DNA of 64,000 nucleotides from an uncultured Prevotella sp. (GTDB taxonomy: Bacteria > Bacteroidota > Bacteroidia > Bacteroidales > Bacteroidaceae), in NCBI GenBank assembly GCA_938028745.1, contig CALIZL010000049.1, forward strand, positions 1-64,000. Reading direction: 5' to 3'. Under the pieces are notes generated by a model, which searched no databases, had not been told where the DNA came from, and saw only the letters and a list, made by a program, of their open reading frames with translations. This document shows positions 8,918 to 17,041 of the stretch, piece after piece. Each line of letters opens with the position of its first letter. Within the stretch, counting starts at the first letter, position 1. The translations under genes and the position numbers were made by a program.

Positions 8918-10303
8918 ATGAACCCACCCGCAAGAACCTTCATCCTCGTAGCCATAACCGTGGCCGCGCTCTTGCTTATGCACCAACTGCCCACGCTTTC
9001 GATAGGCGGTACGCAGCTGCGCGAAGTAAACATACTGAGTCAAGTGGTGCCCGAAAACGATGGCAAGCAAGTAGACGTGCTGCCAACAACCCCTCCCCAC
9101 CCCATCATGGTGCAGACCAAGAAGGGTGCCGCCCTGCATTTTAAGGAAGTGTGGACAAAGGGTGTGGAGCCCATCTTCGACTATTCGAGCGGAGCGGCTG
9201 GCGGAATGGACCACTTTTACAGTCAGCTAACCAAGGTTAAGCAGCTCGACAGGCCCGTGCGCATTGCCTATTTCGGCGACTCGTACATCGAAGGCGACAT
9301 CCTAACGGCCGACTTACGCGAGCTGTTCCAACGCACATGGGGCGGATGTGGCGTGGGATGGGTAGACACGGGGTCGCGAATGCAGCAAAACCGCATATCC
9401 ATCAGGCAGCAATATAGTGGCATTACCGAGTATGCCGTGGCCAAAAAGCCCTTCGACATCTCAAAACAAGGCATCAACGAACGCTATTTCGCACCACGCG
9501 AAGGCTCGTGGATAAAGGTGAGCGGCACCAAAAACTACGCCCATACCCAAAATTGGACCATATCTACGCTATACTTTCACACCCCCACTAGCGTAACCAT
9601 CAAGAGCAACGACGGCAAAGGGCACATCAGCGAACATAAGTTTACCGGCTCCACCGCCGTGCAAAAGCTAGAAGTTAAAGACTCGCTCAACAGCATTGGC
9701 TTTGCCTTTAAGGGCGTGGGAAGTGGCACTTTCCTGTACGGACTAACGCTAGACGGCGACAAAGGCGTAACGCTCGACAACTTCTCCATGCGCGGTTCGC
9801 CCGGATTAACGCTGGCCAAGATACCCACACACCGCCTGCAAGATTTCAGCAGACTGCGCCCTTACGACCTTATCGTGCTGCATTTCGGCCTGAACGTGGC
9901 CGTTCCCGGCAACCCTTTGAGTGTGATGAAGGGCTATACAACGAAGATGAAGAAGGTGATTGAGCTGATGCGGCAAACCTTTCCACAAGCATCGATATTA
10001 GTAGTAAGCGTTCCCGACCGCGACCAACGCTCGCCCAACGGCATACAAACGATGAAAGAAGTAAAGCAACTGGTGGCCCTGCAACAGCAAATGGCGGCCG
10101 ACATGAAGGTGGCTTTCCTCAACTTCTTCGAGGCTATGGGTGGAGAAAGCAGCGTAAAAACGCTGGTTGAACGCAGTTATGCCAACAAAGACTACACCCA
10201 CCTCAACTACAAGGGCGGTAAAGAACTGGCCAGGAAGATGTTCCCTTCGTTTAAAGAGGGGTACAAAAACTATGTTAGACGCAAAGCAATAGAAAAGAAA
10301 TGA
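8918..10303 (+). CDS. SGNH-fold O-acyltransferase/hydrolase
   Basis: A 461-residue protein with one N-terminal membrane anchor (about residues 8-22), facing the periplasm. The SGNH signature is present: IAYFGDSYIEGD with nucleophile S122, an oxyanion-type asparagine in HFGLN, and the D425-xx-H428 pair in KDYTHLNYKGG. It overlaps the next gene, an MBOAT acyltransferase, by 4 bases (ATGA). By analogy with AlgX/AlgJ beside AlgI and PatB beside PatA, the MBOAT protein would pass an acyl group across the membrane and this protein would place it on a surface or periplasmic glycan. The target is unknown. Residues between the GDS block and the Asp-His block probably include an inserted beta-rich domain. 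Confidence 0.8.
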   Translation: MNPPARTFILVAITVAALLLMHQLPTLSIGGTQLREVNILSQVVPENDGKQVDVLPTTPPHPIMVQTKKGAALHFKEVWTKGVEPIFDYSSGAAGGMDHFYSQLTKVKQLDRPVRIAYFGDSYIEGDILTADLRELFQRTWGGCGVGWVDTGSRMQQNRISIRQQYSGITEYAVAKKPFDISKQGINERYFAPREGSWIKVSGTKNYAHTQNWTISTLYFHTPTSVTIKSNDGKGHISEHKFTGSTAVQKLEVKDSLNSIGFAFKGVGSGTFLYGLTLDGDKGVTLDNFSMRGSPGLTLAKIPTHRLQDFSRLRPYDLIVLHFGLNVAVPGNPLSVMKGYTTKMKKVIELMRQTFPQASILVVSVPDRDQRSPNGIQTMKEVKQLVALQQQMAADMKVAFLNFFEAMGGESSVKTLVERSYANKDYTHLNYKGGKELARKMFPSFKEGYKNYVRRKAIEKK

Positions 10304-11859
10304 TTAAACAACTGTCCGAATTCGTCGAGAAAGTGTCGTACTATGCCGACCAAATTGCCGAATTCACCAAGCAACACGCCGCAGAGATACACCGTGTTAC
10401 CGACCTTCTCACCTACAATTCCGACGAGCCGCTCATCTTCTCGACGGGTCTTTTCCTCATGCTTTTCTTGGGGTTCGCCTTCGTCTACATGTGCTTGCAA
10501 CGCCGTCTTACGGCACGTTTGCTCTTCGTAACCGCCTTTTCGTACTACTTTTACTACAAAAGCAGCGGTTTATATTTCTTCTTGCTCGCGCTAGTTACCA
10601 TCAGCGACTTCTTCTTAGCCAACCTCATACACCGTTATCGCGAACGTCGGGGGCTGGGAAAGCTGTTTGTTACGTTGAGTTTGGTTATCGACCTAGGTTT
10701 ATTAGGCTACTTCAAGTACACCAATTTCTTCGTTGGGATGGTGGCGCGCATGCTAGAACACAACTTCCAACCGTGGGATATATTCTTGCCCGTAGGCATT
10801 AGTTTCTTCACGTTTCAAAGTCTTAGCTACACCATCGACGTGTATCGCGGCCACTTAAAGCCCCTACCCTCCTTGCTCGACTATGCTTTTTACGTGTCGT
10901 TCTTCCCCCAATTGGTGGCCGGTCCCATCGTTCGTGCCAGCGATTTTGCGCCACAGATACGCCAACCGCTAACCATTACGCGTGACATGTTCGCCCGTGG
11001 ACTGTTCTTTATCCTCATCGGACTGTTTAAAAAAGCCGTAATAAGCGATTATATCAGCCTCAACTTCGTAGACCGCATCTTCGACAATCCAGGCCTTTAC
11101 AGCGGTTTAGAAAACCTCTTGGGCATCTATGGCTATGCCATGCAGATATATTGCGACTTCTCTGGCTATTCGGATATGGCCATTGGCATTGCCTTATTGC
11201 TGGGTTTCCACTTCCCTTTAAACTTCAACGCGCCCTATGCCGCCACCAACATCAGCGACTTTTGGCGGCGTTGGCACATATCGCTCTCTACATGGATACG
11301 CGATTACATCTACATTTCATTGGGTGGAAACCGCAAAGGAAAGATAAGGCAGTACTTCAATCTCATCCTTACCATGCTGCTTGGCGGCCTTTGGCATGGT
11401 GCAAGCCTCAACTTCATCATCTGGGGCGGCATGCACGGCGTGGCCTTAGCGGTGCATAAGCTGTTCTCGCAAGGGCTGTTAAAGCATCCGCGCGGCTATG
11501 TTAGCCGTGGCATTCGCCGTCCTTTGGCCATCTTTGTCACCTTCCATTTCGTGTGTTTCACATGGTTGTTCTTCCGCAACTTGTCTTTCGAAACCAGCAA
11601 GATGATGCTTAACCGCATCTTTACCGACTTCCGCGCCGACCTCTTTGTTCCTGTATTGCACGGCTACAAGTACGTATTGGCCCTGATGCTCTTCGGTTTC
11701 GTCACCCATTACATACCCAATCGCTGGCAAGAGGGCATCATAGCCGGCCTGCGTCGCTGCAATGTGGTGGTGTGCGCCCTATTCCTGGTTATCGTTATTT
11801 ATATCGTTATACAGGTAAAAAGCAGCGCCATACAGCCCTTTATCTACTTCCAGTTCTAA
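10300..11859 (+). CDS. MBOAT family membrane O-acyltransferase (AlgI/DltB-like)
   Basis: A 519-residue polytopic membrane protein of the MBOAT family (PF03062). Diagnostic segments are LPVGISFFTFQSLSY, FFPQLVAGPIVR, the amphipathic FWRRWHISLSTWIRDY block and GGLWHGASLNF, in which the histidine is the family's catalytic residue. It is closest in layout to AlgI and DltB, which move acyl groups from cytoplasmic donors to the outside. Translation is coupled to the SGNH gene by a 4-base overlap. A strong terminator follows at 11939-11973. Confidence 0.92.
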   Translation: MIKQLSEFVEKVSYYADQIAEFTKQHAAEIHRVTDLLTYNSDEPLIFSTGLFLMLFLGFAFVYMCLQRRLTARLLFVTAFSYYFYYKSSGLYFFLLALVTISDFFLANLIHRYRERRGLGKLFVTLSLVIDLGLLGYFKYTNFFVGMVARMLEHNFQPWDIFLPVGISFFTFQSLSYTIDVYRGHLKPLPSLLDYAFYVSFFPQLVAGPIVRASDFAPQIRQPLTITRDMFARGLFFILIGLFKKAVISDYISLNFVDRIFDNPGLYSGLENLLGIYGYAMQIYCDFSGYSDMAIGIALLLGFHFPLNFNAPYAATNISDFWRRWHISLSTWIRDYIYISLGGNRKGKIRQYFNLILTMLLGGLWHGASLNFIIWGGMHGVALAVHKLFSQGLLKHPRGYVSRGIRRPLAIFVTFHFVCFTWLFFRNLSFETSKMMLNRIFTDFRADLFVPVLHGYKYVLALMLFGFVTHYIPNRWQEGIIAGLRRCNVVVCALFLVIVIYIVIQVKSSAIQPFIYFQF

Positions 11860-11938
11860 GCTACGGCGGCTTACAGCCAACCATCGCTGCACAATAAAAA
11901 GCTAAAAACAAGCAAAGCTGGTTTTAATTCCACCATAT

Positions 11939-11973
11939 AAGGCTGAACTCCAATCATGGAATTCAGCCTTTTT
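11939..11973 (+). terminator. Rho-independent terminator after the MBOAT gene
   Basis: Arms AAGGCTGAA and TTCAGCCTT with inner TCCA/TGGA enclose a 4-base loop (ATCA); a T-run follows. It ends the SGNH-MBOAT transcription unit. Confidence 0.85.
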
Positions 11974-12096
11974 CTATGCCCATACGTTGCCCTATAACCG
12001 ATATAACGAACGTTTTAAGTGATTAATTGCCGCTAAAAAGAGCCATAAATTGAACAGTAAAACAAAGAAATATTAGTTTACTATTCAATTTTTAGC

Positions 12097-12104
12097 TATC
12101 TTTG
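12097..12104 (+). promoter_or_regulatory. -7 box directly at the AbiEi start codon
   Basis: TATCTTTG matches TAnnTTTG exactly. The start codon of the antitoxin gene begins 5 bases later, so transcription would start at or within the ATG, giving a leaderless or nearly leaderless mRNA. Confidence 0.6.
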
Positions 12105-12108
12105 CAGT

Positions 12109-12735
12109 ATGATTAATGGTTTAGAGCACATTGGTAACATCCCCATAAGCACATCTGCCCTCTCCTCGTTATACCCCGAAATGAAGGCAGGCAACCAAAA
12201 GGTGCGCAACCTTGAACTAGGTGGAAAGCTCATCCGATTAAAGAGGGGGCTATACGTTGTCCATCCAAATGTATCGCGCGTAGCACTATCCACAGAGCTA
12301 ATTGCCAACCATATCTATGCTCCATCGTATGTATCCATGTCTTCGGCACTAAGATATTATGGACTGGTACCCGAAACGGTATATGCCATTCAGTCGATGA
12401 CGATAAAGCATTCGCGCAGTTTCAACACGCCCATTGGCCTATTCGACTACACATCCATCAATCGCGACGTCTTTCATATAGGCGTAACCAGCGTCAATAA
12501 GCAAAGCTATTCATTCCTCATAGCAACGCCAGAAAAGGCGTTATGCGACCTCATTGCCAACTCGCCGTTGGTAAATCTGCGATATTTAAAGGATGTTGAG
12601 GTGTATCTAGAACAAGATATACGCATGAACATCGACGAACTGCGTAAGATGAACCTCACCATCTTTGAGCAATACGCCAAGGTTGGCAAGAAGGGTAAGT
12701 CTATACAAACGCTCATTAATTACTTAAACCGATGA
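12109..12735 (+). CDS. AbiEi-type antitoxin/transcription factor, orphaned
   Basis: A 208-residue protein resembling the AbiEi family of type IV toxin-antitoxin and phage-abortive systems. Supporting segments are the N-terminal winged-helix region (IPISTSALSSLYPEM, then GGKLIRLKRGLYVV), the ELIANHIYAPSYVSMSSALR segment and ATPEKALCDLIANS. AbiEi proteins repress their operon and neutralise the AbiEii nucleotidyltransferase toxin. Here the toxin gene begins with a normal ATGA overlap but stops after 23 codons (see 12732-12803). The antitoxin itself is full length with no disabling change visible, so it may survive as a regulator or as protection against related toxins. Confidence 0.82.
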   Translation: MINGLEHIGNIPISTSALSSLYPEMKAGNQKVRNLELGGKLIRLKRGLYVVHPNVSRVALSTELIANHIYAPSYVSMSSALRYYGLVPETVYAIQSMTIKHSRSFNTPIGLFDYTSINRDVFHIGVTSVNKQSYSFLIATPEKALCDLIANSPLVNLRYLKDVEVYLEQDIRMNIDELRKMNLTIFEQYAKVGKKGKSIQTLINYLNR

Positions 12736-12803
12736 ACGATATATACAACCTCATGCTATCGCCTTACGAACAGACAACCGAACAGACAACCGAACAGGAA
12801 TGA
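12732..12803 (+). pseudogene. Remnant of AbiEii-type toxin gene
   Basis: A 23-codon frame (MNDIYNLMLSPYEQTT...) overlaps the AbiEi stop by ATGA, the usual coupling of AbiEi-AbiEii operons. Its first dozen residues resemble the start of Bacteroidota AbiEii proteins. It then runs into a duplicated 12-mer (GAACAGACAACC) and a stop codon. The nucleotidyltransferase domain is missing. Homology rests on position and the short N-terminus only. Confidence 0.55.
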
Positions 12804-12863
12804 ACCTAGGCAGCCATAATGTTTAAAAACGTGGTGAAAAGATTATATCCTTACACAGAGGCA

Positions 12864-12900
12864 GTCTTCACTTTTAATATTTCTATAAATTGAGAGAAGT
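12864..12900 (-). repeat. Left arm of ~35 bp inverted repeat
   Basis: The arm (TTCTATAAATTGAGAGAAG core) is the reverse complement, with few mismatches, of 14021-14055. A second short pair, GTACGAAGTACT at 12946-12957 and AGTACTTCGTAC at 13962-13973, lies just inside. A third copy of the arm is at 46067-46102. Confidence 0.65.
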
Positions 12901-13079
12901 GTATTGCCTATATGATGCAAAACTAAGATAAAGGTCTCCGCTCATGTACGAAGTACTAGACAAATCACCTTACTGGCTTATAAATTCACGAAAAACCAAC
13001 AACTCCCGAACACATCAACTCATCAACTTACTAACTCAAAAACTTAAATGGTTACCTTTTATTTTACAATACCGTTCTA

Positions 13080-13104
13080 ATTTTCTCTCCGTTTTAGAGA
13101 AAAT
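13080..13104 (+). repeat. End hairpin of module copy B
   Basis: ATTTTCTCT and AGAGAAAAT pair perfectly (9 bp) around a 7-base loop (CCGTTTT). Copy C has TTTTCGCT/AGCGAAAA in the same place, a change on both sides of the stem. Confidence 0.75.
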
Positions 13105-13368
13105 ACAGGTCAAAAAGTAGGTAAAAAGCCACTTTTTCTACCCTTTCATGTCTTGGTATTTGTCAATTTTTAAGCCTACGACCTGCATTTTGCACCATTT
13201 TGCCTTTCTAGTTTGATCGCCAGCTCGTAATTTTTAAAGTCCAATTACCTGCTTTTTGCCCCTAAAACCCCACTTTTTAATGACTATTTTGCCCATTTTA
13301 GCCATGTGTTTCATGGCTCGCAAAGGTTTTGTTTATACAATTGCAGTGAATGTTTATGCTTTTCGTCT

Positions 13369-13522
13369 CGCATTTAGCAGCAAATCGCACTGCATTTAGC
13401 ACCAAAATGCCTTGCGTTTAGCAGCAAAATGCACTGCATTTAGCGGCATTTTAGCTTGCGTTTAGCACCAAAATGCACTGCGTTTAGCAGCATATTGCAC
13501 TCCATTTAGCACCCAATAGCCT
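13369..13522 (+). repeat. 22-bp unit repeated seven times, copy B
   Basis: Seven contiguous 22-bp units on the theme TGCATTTAGCACCAAAATGC, with variants AGCAGC/AGCGGC and ending ..GCAC or ..GCCT. The period is exact over 154 bases. There are no spacers. Confidence 0.85.
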
Positions 13523-14020
13523 AAAAACTGGTGCAAATGGCGGTTGCTTTAAATAAAAATTCATTTTGCAAACATTCACATGCAACCCCTATTTGCATCA
13601 AAACAAACCTTCGCGAGAATCGTTTTTTTGCGACAAGGTGAGCAATTGGTGGACGAAAAGGGTACTCATAATGTTAAAATTCCTACTAAAAACTAGACAA
13701 AACAAATTTGCAGTAAATACGCGAGAGTGGGCAACGGCACGGAAAACTCGTACGCTTTCGATGCCAGTGCGAGCGGTTGTGGGGCATCATGGCCAATGGA
13801 GACCACAGCATGGAAACGAAGAAGTAATCTATCATTGACAGCCGATTTTCTGCTTGTAGAGAATACATTGAATTATTTCCACCAGGCCACTTTGTAAAAC
13901 ATAACTATGTTTTGCCACAGACAAATGGGGCGAAATTTCAGATTTCATTGCATCTTTGTCGAGTACTTCGTACACGAAGGGGAGTGTTCGTCTTGGTTTT
14001 ATTTCACAAAGACTATAAAC

Positions 14021-14055
14021 TCCTCTCAATTTATAGAAGTATTAAAAGTCAAGAC
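14021..14055 (+). repeat. Right arm of ~35 bp inverted repeat
   Basis: CCTCTCAATTTATAGAAG core, then ATTAAAAGTCAAGAC. It mirrors 12864-12900 and resembles 46067-46102. Confidence 0.65.
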
Positions 14056-14454
14056 GACTTCGGTATATAATTTGGACACATGAACTTTAAATTACTCTGC
14101 GCCAACAATCACATTGGGGTTGTTAGCATGTTGCAAACAATCAACATGTCAACCTGAACGACGGATAATAGCCCGTTTGCTCTATTGTTTACCCATAGCA
14201 AACTACCAACACGTCAATCATTAACGCTTTACTTGCACTGCATATTTCAATTGGATGATACAAATGGCATCCATTGCCATCTCTAACTGGCATATATCTA
14301 CAAGGTCGCACATAGGTAAAAGCTAAGAAATGGCATAAAGAGACTTTAAAGGCTGCACACAAAGCTACATCACCGCGGGTTAATTTACATGCGTTAGGTA
14401 CATTTAAGGACGATACGCGAAGAATAAAGAGCAAAATAACCCCATTAATAAATT

Positions 14455-14502
14455 AAGAAAGAGGTGAAAACGGCTTTCGCAAGCGTCTTCACCTCTTTCT
14501 TT
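14455..14502 (-). terminator. Terminator after the C10-linked lipoproteins
   Basis: A 14-bp stem (AAGAAAGAGGTGAA with TTCACCTCTTTCTT) around a loop of about 20 bases, just after the stop codon of the 14512-15069 gene. On the minus strand it ends in a T-rich tract. It closes the C10 protease operon. Confidence 0.85.
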
Positions 14503-14511
14503 AATTTCATT

Positions 14512-15069
14512 CTACAATATGAAATCGCCCTTATCGTCTTTCTGCAAGGTGAGCAAGAACTGTGGGTATGAAGTTTTCCTGGGTTTAATCTCCACCCCAT
14601 TGTAATATATTCGTTCAATCGCGATGCTACTGTCGGCCAACATATCTTTATCTTCTGCCGCGTAATAAACAAAATCAATGCGGAGGTCGATGGTTTTGCC
14701 CTCGATGTTCAATTGCGTTGTAGCATAGCCTTCGCCATGCGAGCGGTTGGCGTTATAGGTCATGTCTTTTTCGTCGGGCAGTTCAGCAATAAACTCCAAA
14801 CGTTTCTCTCCCAAGCTATTGTCTGCGTTGATGCGCACGGAGAAGCCTTGCTTGCTTTGCAAGCCATAGACAGAGAAGTTTTTTTTCTGCATCAACAACT
14901 CATAATCGTAAGCTTGCCCCTTGGCGTCTAGCAGCGAAAGCAAAATCGTGTTCCGCCGATGAGCAGCCATCGCTGGCTGATAGTCATATTCATTGCGGGT
15001 GGTGCACGATGAAAAGATTAGGCAACCGAACAAGAATGCCATCGAAATGCGTAGTTTAGCGATATTCAT
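14512..15069 (-). CDS. Lipoprotein, paralogue 2, C10 protease operon
   Basis: A 185-residue lipoprotein of no recognised family. The signal peptide ends in a lipobox at C22 (FSSC). It is clearly related to the upstream 185-residue lipoprotein: both share FSVYGxQS near residue 70, an AELPD(E/K)K motif near 98, an LxIDGK/LNIEGK segment, LADSxxxxxIxYN, and a C-terminal FLLTLxK or FLTLRK strand. It is the last gene of the unit that starts with the C10 protease. Co-transcription, the shared lipoprotein location and the tandem duplication suggest a dedicated partner such as an inhibitor or accessory. That is inference; Spi-type inhibitors next to C10 proteases are the precedent, but no sequence similarity to them is claimed. 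Confidence 0.75.
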   Translation of the reverse strand: MNIAKLRISMAFLFGCLIFSSCTTRNEYDYQPAMAAHRRNTILLSLLDAKGQAYDYELLMQKKNFSVYGLQSKQGFSVRINADNSLGEKRLEFIAELPDEKDMTYNANRSHGEGYATTQLNIEGKTIDLRIDFVYYAAEDKDMLADSSIAIERIYYNGVEIKPRKTSYPQFLLTLQKDDKGDFIL

Positions 15070-15129
15070 AATGAATGGATTGTTAATTGTTGATAATGGT
15101 TAGGGGGAAGGGGGGGAGGATGGAAACGT

Positions 15130-15687
15130 CTATTGTTTCACCACATCGAAACCTCCTTCTACGTTTTTACGCAAGGTGAGAAAAACAAAATTAGAAGTTC
15201 TCTTCACCAAAAAGGTAGTGTTGTTATAACTAACGCTATCGGCAAGGAATGGATAAACTCTATCATCATATCGGTTAGGAAAGCTGAAATGAAAACCAAT
15301 CTGTACAGACTTTCCGTCAATGCAAAGTTTCATTGCTGCGTTGCCAACATAAAACTGATTATCTTGGCTTAGGCGAACATTCTTCTTATCTGGCAATTCT
15401 GCATTGAAACGCAAACATATCTCTGCCTTATCTTTGTTGGGCTTAAAAGCGTTGACAGAAATAAACTTGCGACTCTGACAACCATATACAGAGAAAGCGT
15501 TCTGGCTTAACAGTCGATTACAGTCTATTGTTCGCCCCTCTTCGTCTTGCAAGGTCAACAAAACCACATTGGCTTTGTTGTCGGAGAAAAATGGTTCGTA
15601 CTGAATATCATCACTAGATCCACAACCCAAAAACAACAAAACAAAAAATAAGGAAAAGACACCGATAATAAATCTATTGATACACAT
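15130..15687 (-). CDS. Lipoprotein, paralogue 1, overlaps the C10 protease gene
   Basis: A 185-residue lipoprotein with lipobox LGC at C22. It starts 14 bases inside the end of the C10 protease gene, so translation of the two is probably coupled. It is paralogous to the next gene downstream (60-base gap), with the same length and the same order of motifs: NVVLLTLQDEEG near residue 40, FSVYGCQS, FNAELPDKK, FLADSVSYN and FVFLTLRK. It is mostly beta strand by eye. Two extra cysteines (in DCNRLL and YGCQS) are absent from the paralogue. Function is unknown; a role as a protease-specific inhibitor or anchor is a hypothesis from the operon layout. Confidence 0.78.
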   Translation of the reverse strand: MCINRFIIGVFSLFFVLLFLGCGSSDDIQYEPFFSDNKANVVLLTLQDEEGRTIDCNRLLSQNAFSVYGCQSRKFISVNAFKPNKDKAEICLRFNAELPDKKNVRLSQDNQFYVGNAAMKLCIDGKSVQIGFHFSFPNRYDDRVYPFLADSVSYNNTTFLVKRTSNFVFLTLRKNVEGGFDVVKQ

Positions 15688-16960
15688 AATCAGCTAAATT
15701 GACATACATTGAAATCTGATACCAAAAACCTTGATAAGGGGCATCAAAAGAAGACCAAAAATTATCGTTGGCACAAAACCAACCATTACCACGACCAAAG
15801 CCCCAATTCATATAAATACGATCATCGTATTCTGTCCATGTCTTAATTGTCTTACCCAAAAACTTTTTTCGTACGGTATAGGATTGTTCATAATATCCAT
15901 CACAAAACCAAATGTGTCCCCCACGTCTTGGATCTATAGCACCCAATAGAATACCACGATAACATGTTATGTTGTCCCCGAAGTAGCTAGTTCTCGTGTA
16001 ACACATGTTTTTATACAAAAGATCAAAATCATATGGAACACGTATAGCATTTTTATACCCTAGTTTGCGTAAACCAATAGATATGCTATCAGGATGTGCT
16101 CCACTAGCATCTATTCCATACGAATACCCAGGGATACTATCGGCAATTTGTCTCAGTCGACGTGCCAAGTCCGCACCATCTATTTTAGTTATATCATACT
16201 TATCTGAATAAAGAAATTGTGGTTTTGTAGTAGTCATACTCCCATTAGGGCGTTGTGACGTATCGTACATCAACATACCAATGGCTATTGCTGGACATCC
16301 AATAGGACAACCTTTTTCAGCATAATAATTATATCCTCCACCTTGATGCCATACATCCAAATCCTTACCAGTATAAGGATATATTGATTTCTTTCCCGAT
16401 GAATACCTTCTCCTACCTCGTGTTTCTTTTGGTTCGGTATTCGTTAATACAACTTCATAAGAATATCCATCCTTTCCTAAATCTTTCCATTCATCAAAAT
16501 ATTTTTGTTTAGTTAAAGATTGATCATGCAATTCACCTTTAACACGCAACTTATAACTATTGATTAGTGAATATAAAGGATTGTCGGGATTAACATCATT
16601 GAAACTAAATGTTCCTGTACCAGAATGAGCTACAATGGGAAAAGAAGTATTGCTCCCAGAAAGTATAACATAACCATTACCCCCTGAGTAGTTAACAGCA
16701 TAAAGCAATGTATCGTTTCCCTCAACCAAATAGTCAATCTTTCCTATTTTACTATCAGAAACAGCCCTGGTAGGGACATAAGAGCTATCATTTCGTGATA
16801 ATCCCTCGTAAAAAAGATTAGCATAGGCTGTTGCCTGTTTCAAACTTAATTGCAACTCACTCCTTGAATGGTCATTTTTAATAGGTTCGTATGCCATCGG
16901 GCTATCCGAACAAGAATAGAAACATGCAGCTAAGGCTGCAAAAAATAATTGTTTTTTCAT
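15674..16960 (-). CDS. Streptopain-family (C10) cysteine protease lipoprotein
   Basis: A 428-residue peptidase C10 protein, related to streptococcal SpeB and Prevotella interpain. The signal peptide ends in a lipobox at C13 (LAAC). Residues about 35-180 form a prodomain of the Spi_C10 type (LKQATAYANLF; YVILSGS). The basic stretch R181-R185 (RGRRR) is a likely processing site. The catalytic residues are visible: C222 in GCPAIAIGML, H349 in GGHIWFCDGYY, and N385-W386 in YMNWGFGRGNGWF. There is no type IX C-terminal domain, so the enzyme should be a membrane-anchored lipoprotein. The gene is visibly more AT-rich than its neighbours, suggesting transfer. A -7 box lies at 17042-17049, with a perfect palindrome between it and the start. 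Confidence 0.92.
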   Translation of the reverse strand: MKKQLFFAALAACFYSCSDSPMAYEPIKNDHSRSELQLSLKQATAYANLFYEGLSRNDSSYVPTRAVSDSKIGKIDYLVEGNDTLLYAVNYSGGNGYVILSGSNTSFPIVAHSGTGTFSFNDVNPDNPLYSLINSYKLRVKGELHDQSLTKQKYFDEWKDLGKDGYSYEVVLTNTEPKETRGRRRYSSGKKSIYPYTGKDLDVWHQGGGYNYYAEKGCPIGCPAIAIGMLMYDTSQRPNGSMTTTKPQFLYSDKYDITKIDGADLARRLRQIADSIPGYSYGIDASGAHPDSISIGLRKLGYKNAIRVPYDFDLLYKNMCYTRTSYFGDNITCYRGILLGAIDPRRGGHIWFCDGYYEQSYTVRKKFLGKTIKTWTEYDDRIYMNWGFGRGNGWFCANDNFWSSFDAPYQGFWYQISMYVNLADYVYQ

Positions 16961-17010
16961 AAATTGTGGTTTAGTGTTAGAATGTTGATTACCTACTGGA
17001 CGATGAGTAC

Positions 17011-17030
17011 TTAGAATAAAGTAATTCTAA
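17011..17030. promoter_or_regulatory. Palindrome in the C10 protease leader
   Basis: TTAGAAT and ATTCTAA form a perfect 7-bp inverted repeat with a 6-base spacer, inside the predicted 5' leader. It could be an operator or a leader hairpin. Confidence 0.45.
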
Positions 17031-17041
17031 CCAGCGTGTTG

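Larger units (their letters stand above)
13050..13700 (+). repeat. Dispersed ~650 bp module, copy B
   Basis: In order: an AT-rich lead, end hairpin (13080-13104), GTAAAAAGCC and TTTCTACCCTTTCATG segments, GCATTTTGCACCATTTTGCC, GCCTTTCTAGTTTG, a CCATG palindrome near 13304, the 22-bp array (13369-13522), then TTCGCGAGAATCG and TTTTTTTGCG near the far end. It is closely similar throughout to copy C (45190-45845, reversed) and copy D (55885-56530). Confidence 0.85.
12804..14511. other. Gene-free 1.7 kb with an inverted-repeat-bounded module
   Basis: No credible gene. Inverted arms at 12864-12900 and 14021-14055 bound about 1.2 kb holding dispersed module copy B (13050-13700). A terminator for the lipoprotein genes is at 14455-14502. 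Bases 14060-14450 show nothing recognisable. Confidence 0.65.

Noticed and set aside
8882..9214. Minus-strand open frames inside the deoC-SGNH region
   Set aside because: They are shadows of strongly supported plus-strand genes and have no family motifs.
13050..13700. Insertion-sequence transposase in the dispersed module
   Set aside because: No open frame of useful length or DDE-type motif in any copy; the module is non-coding.
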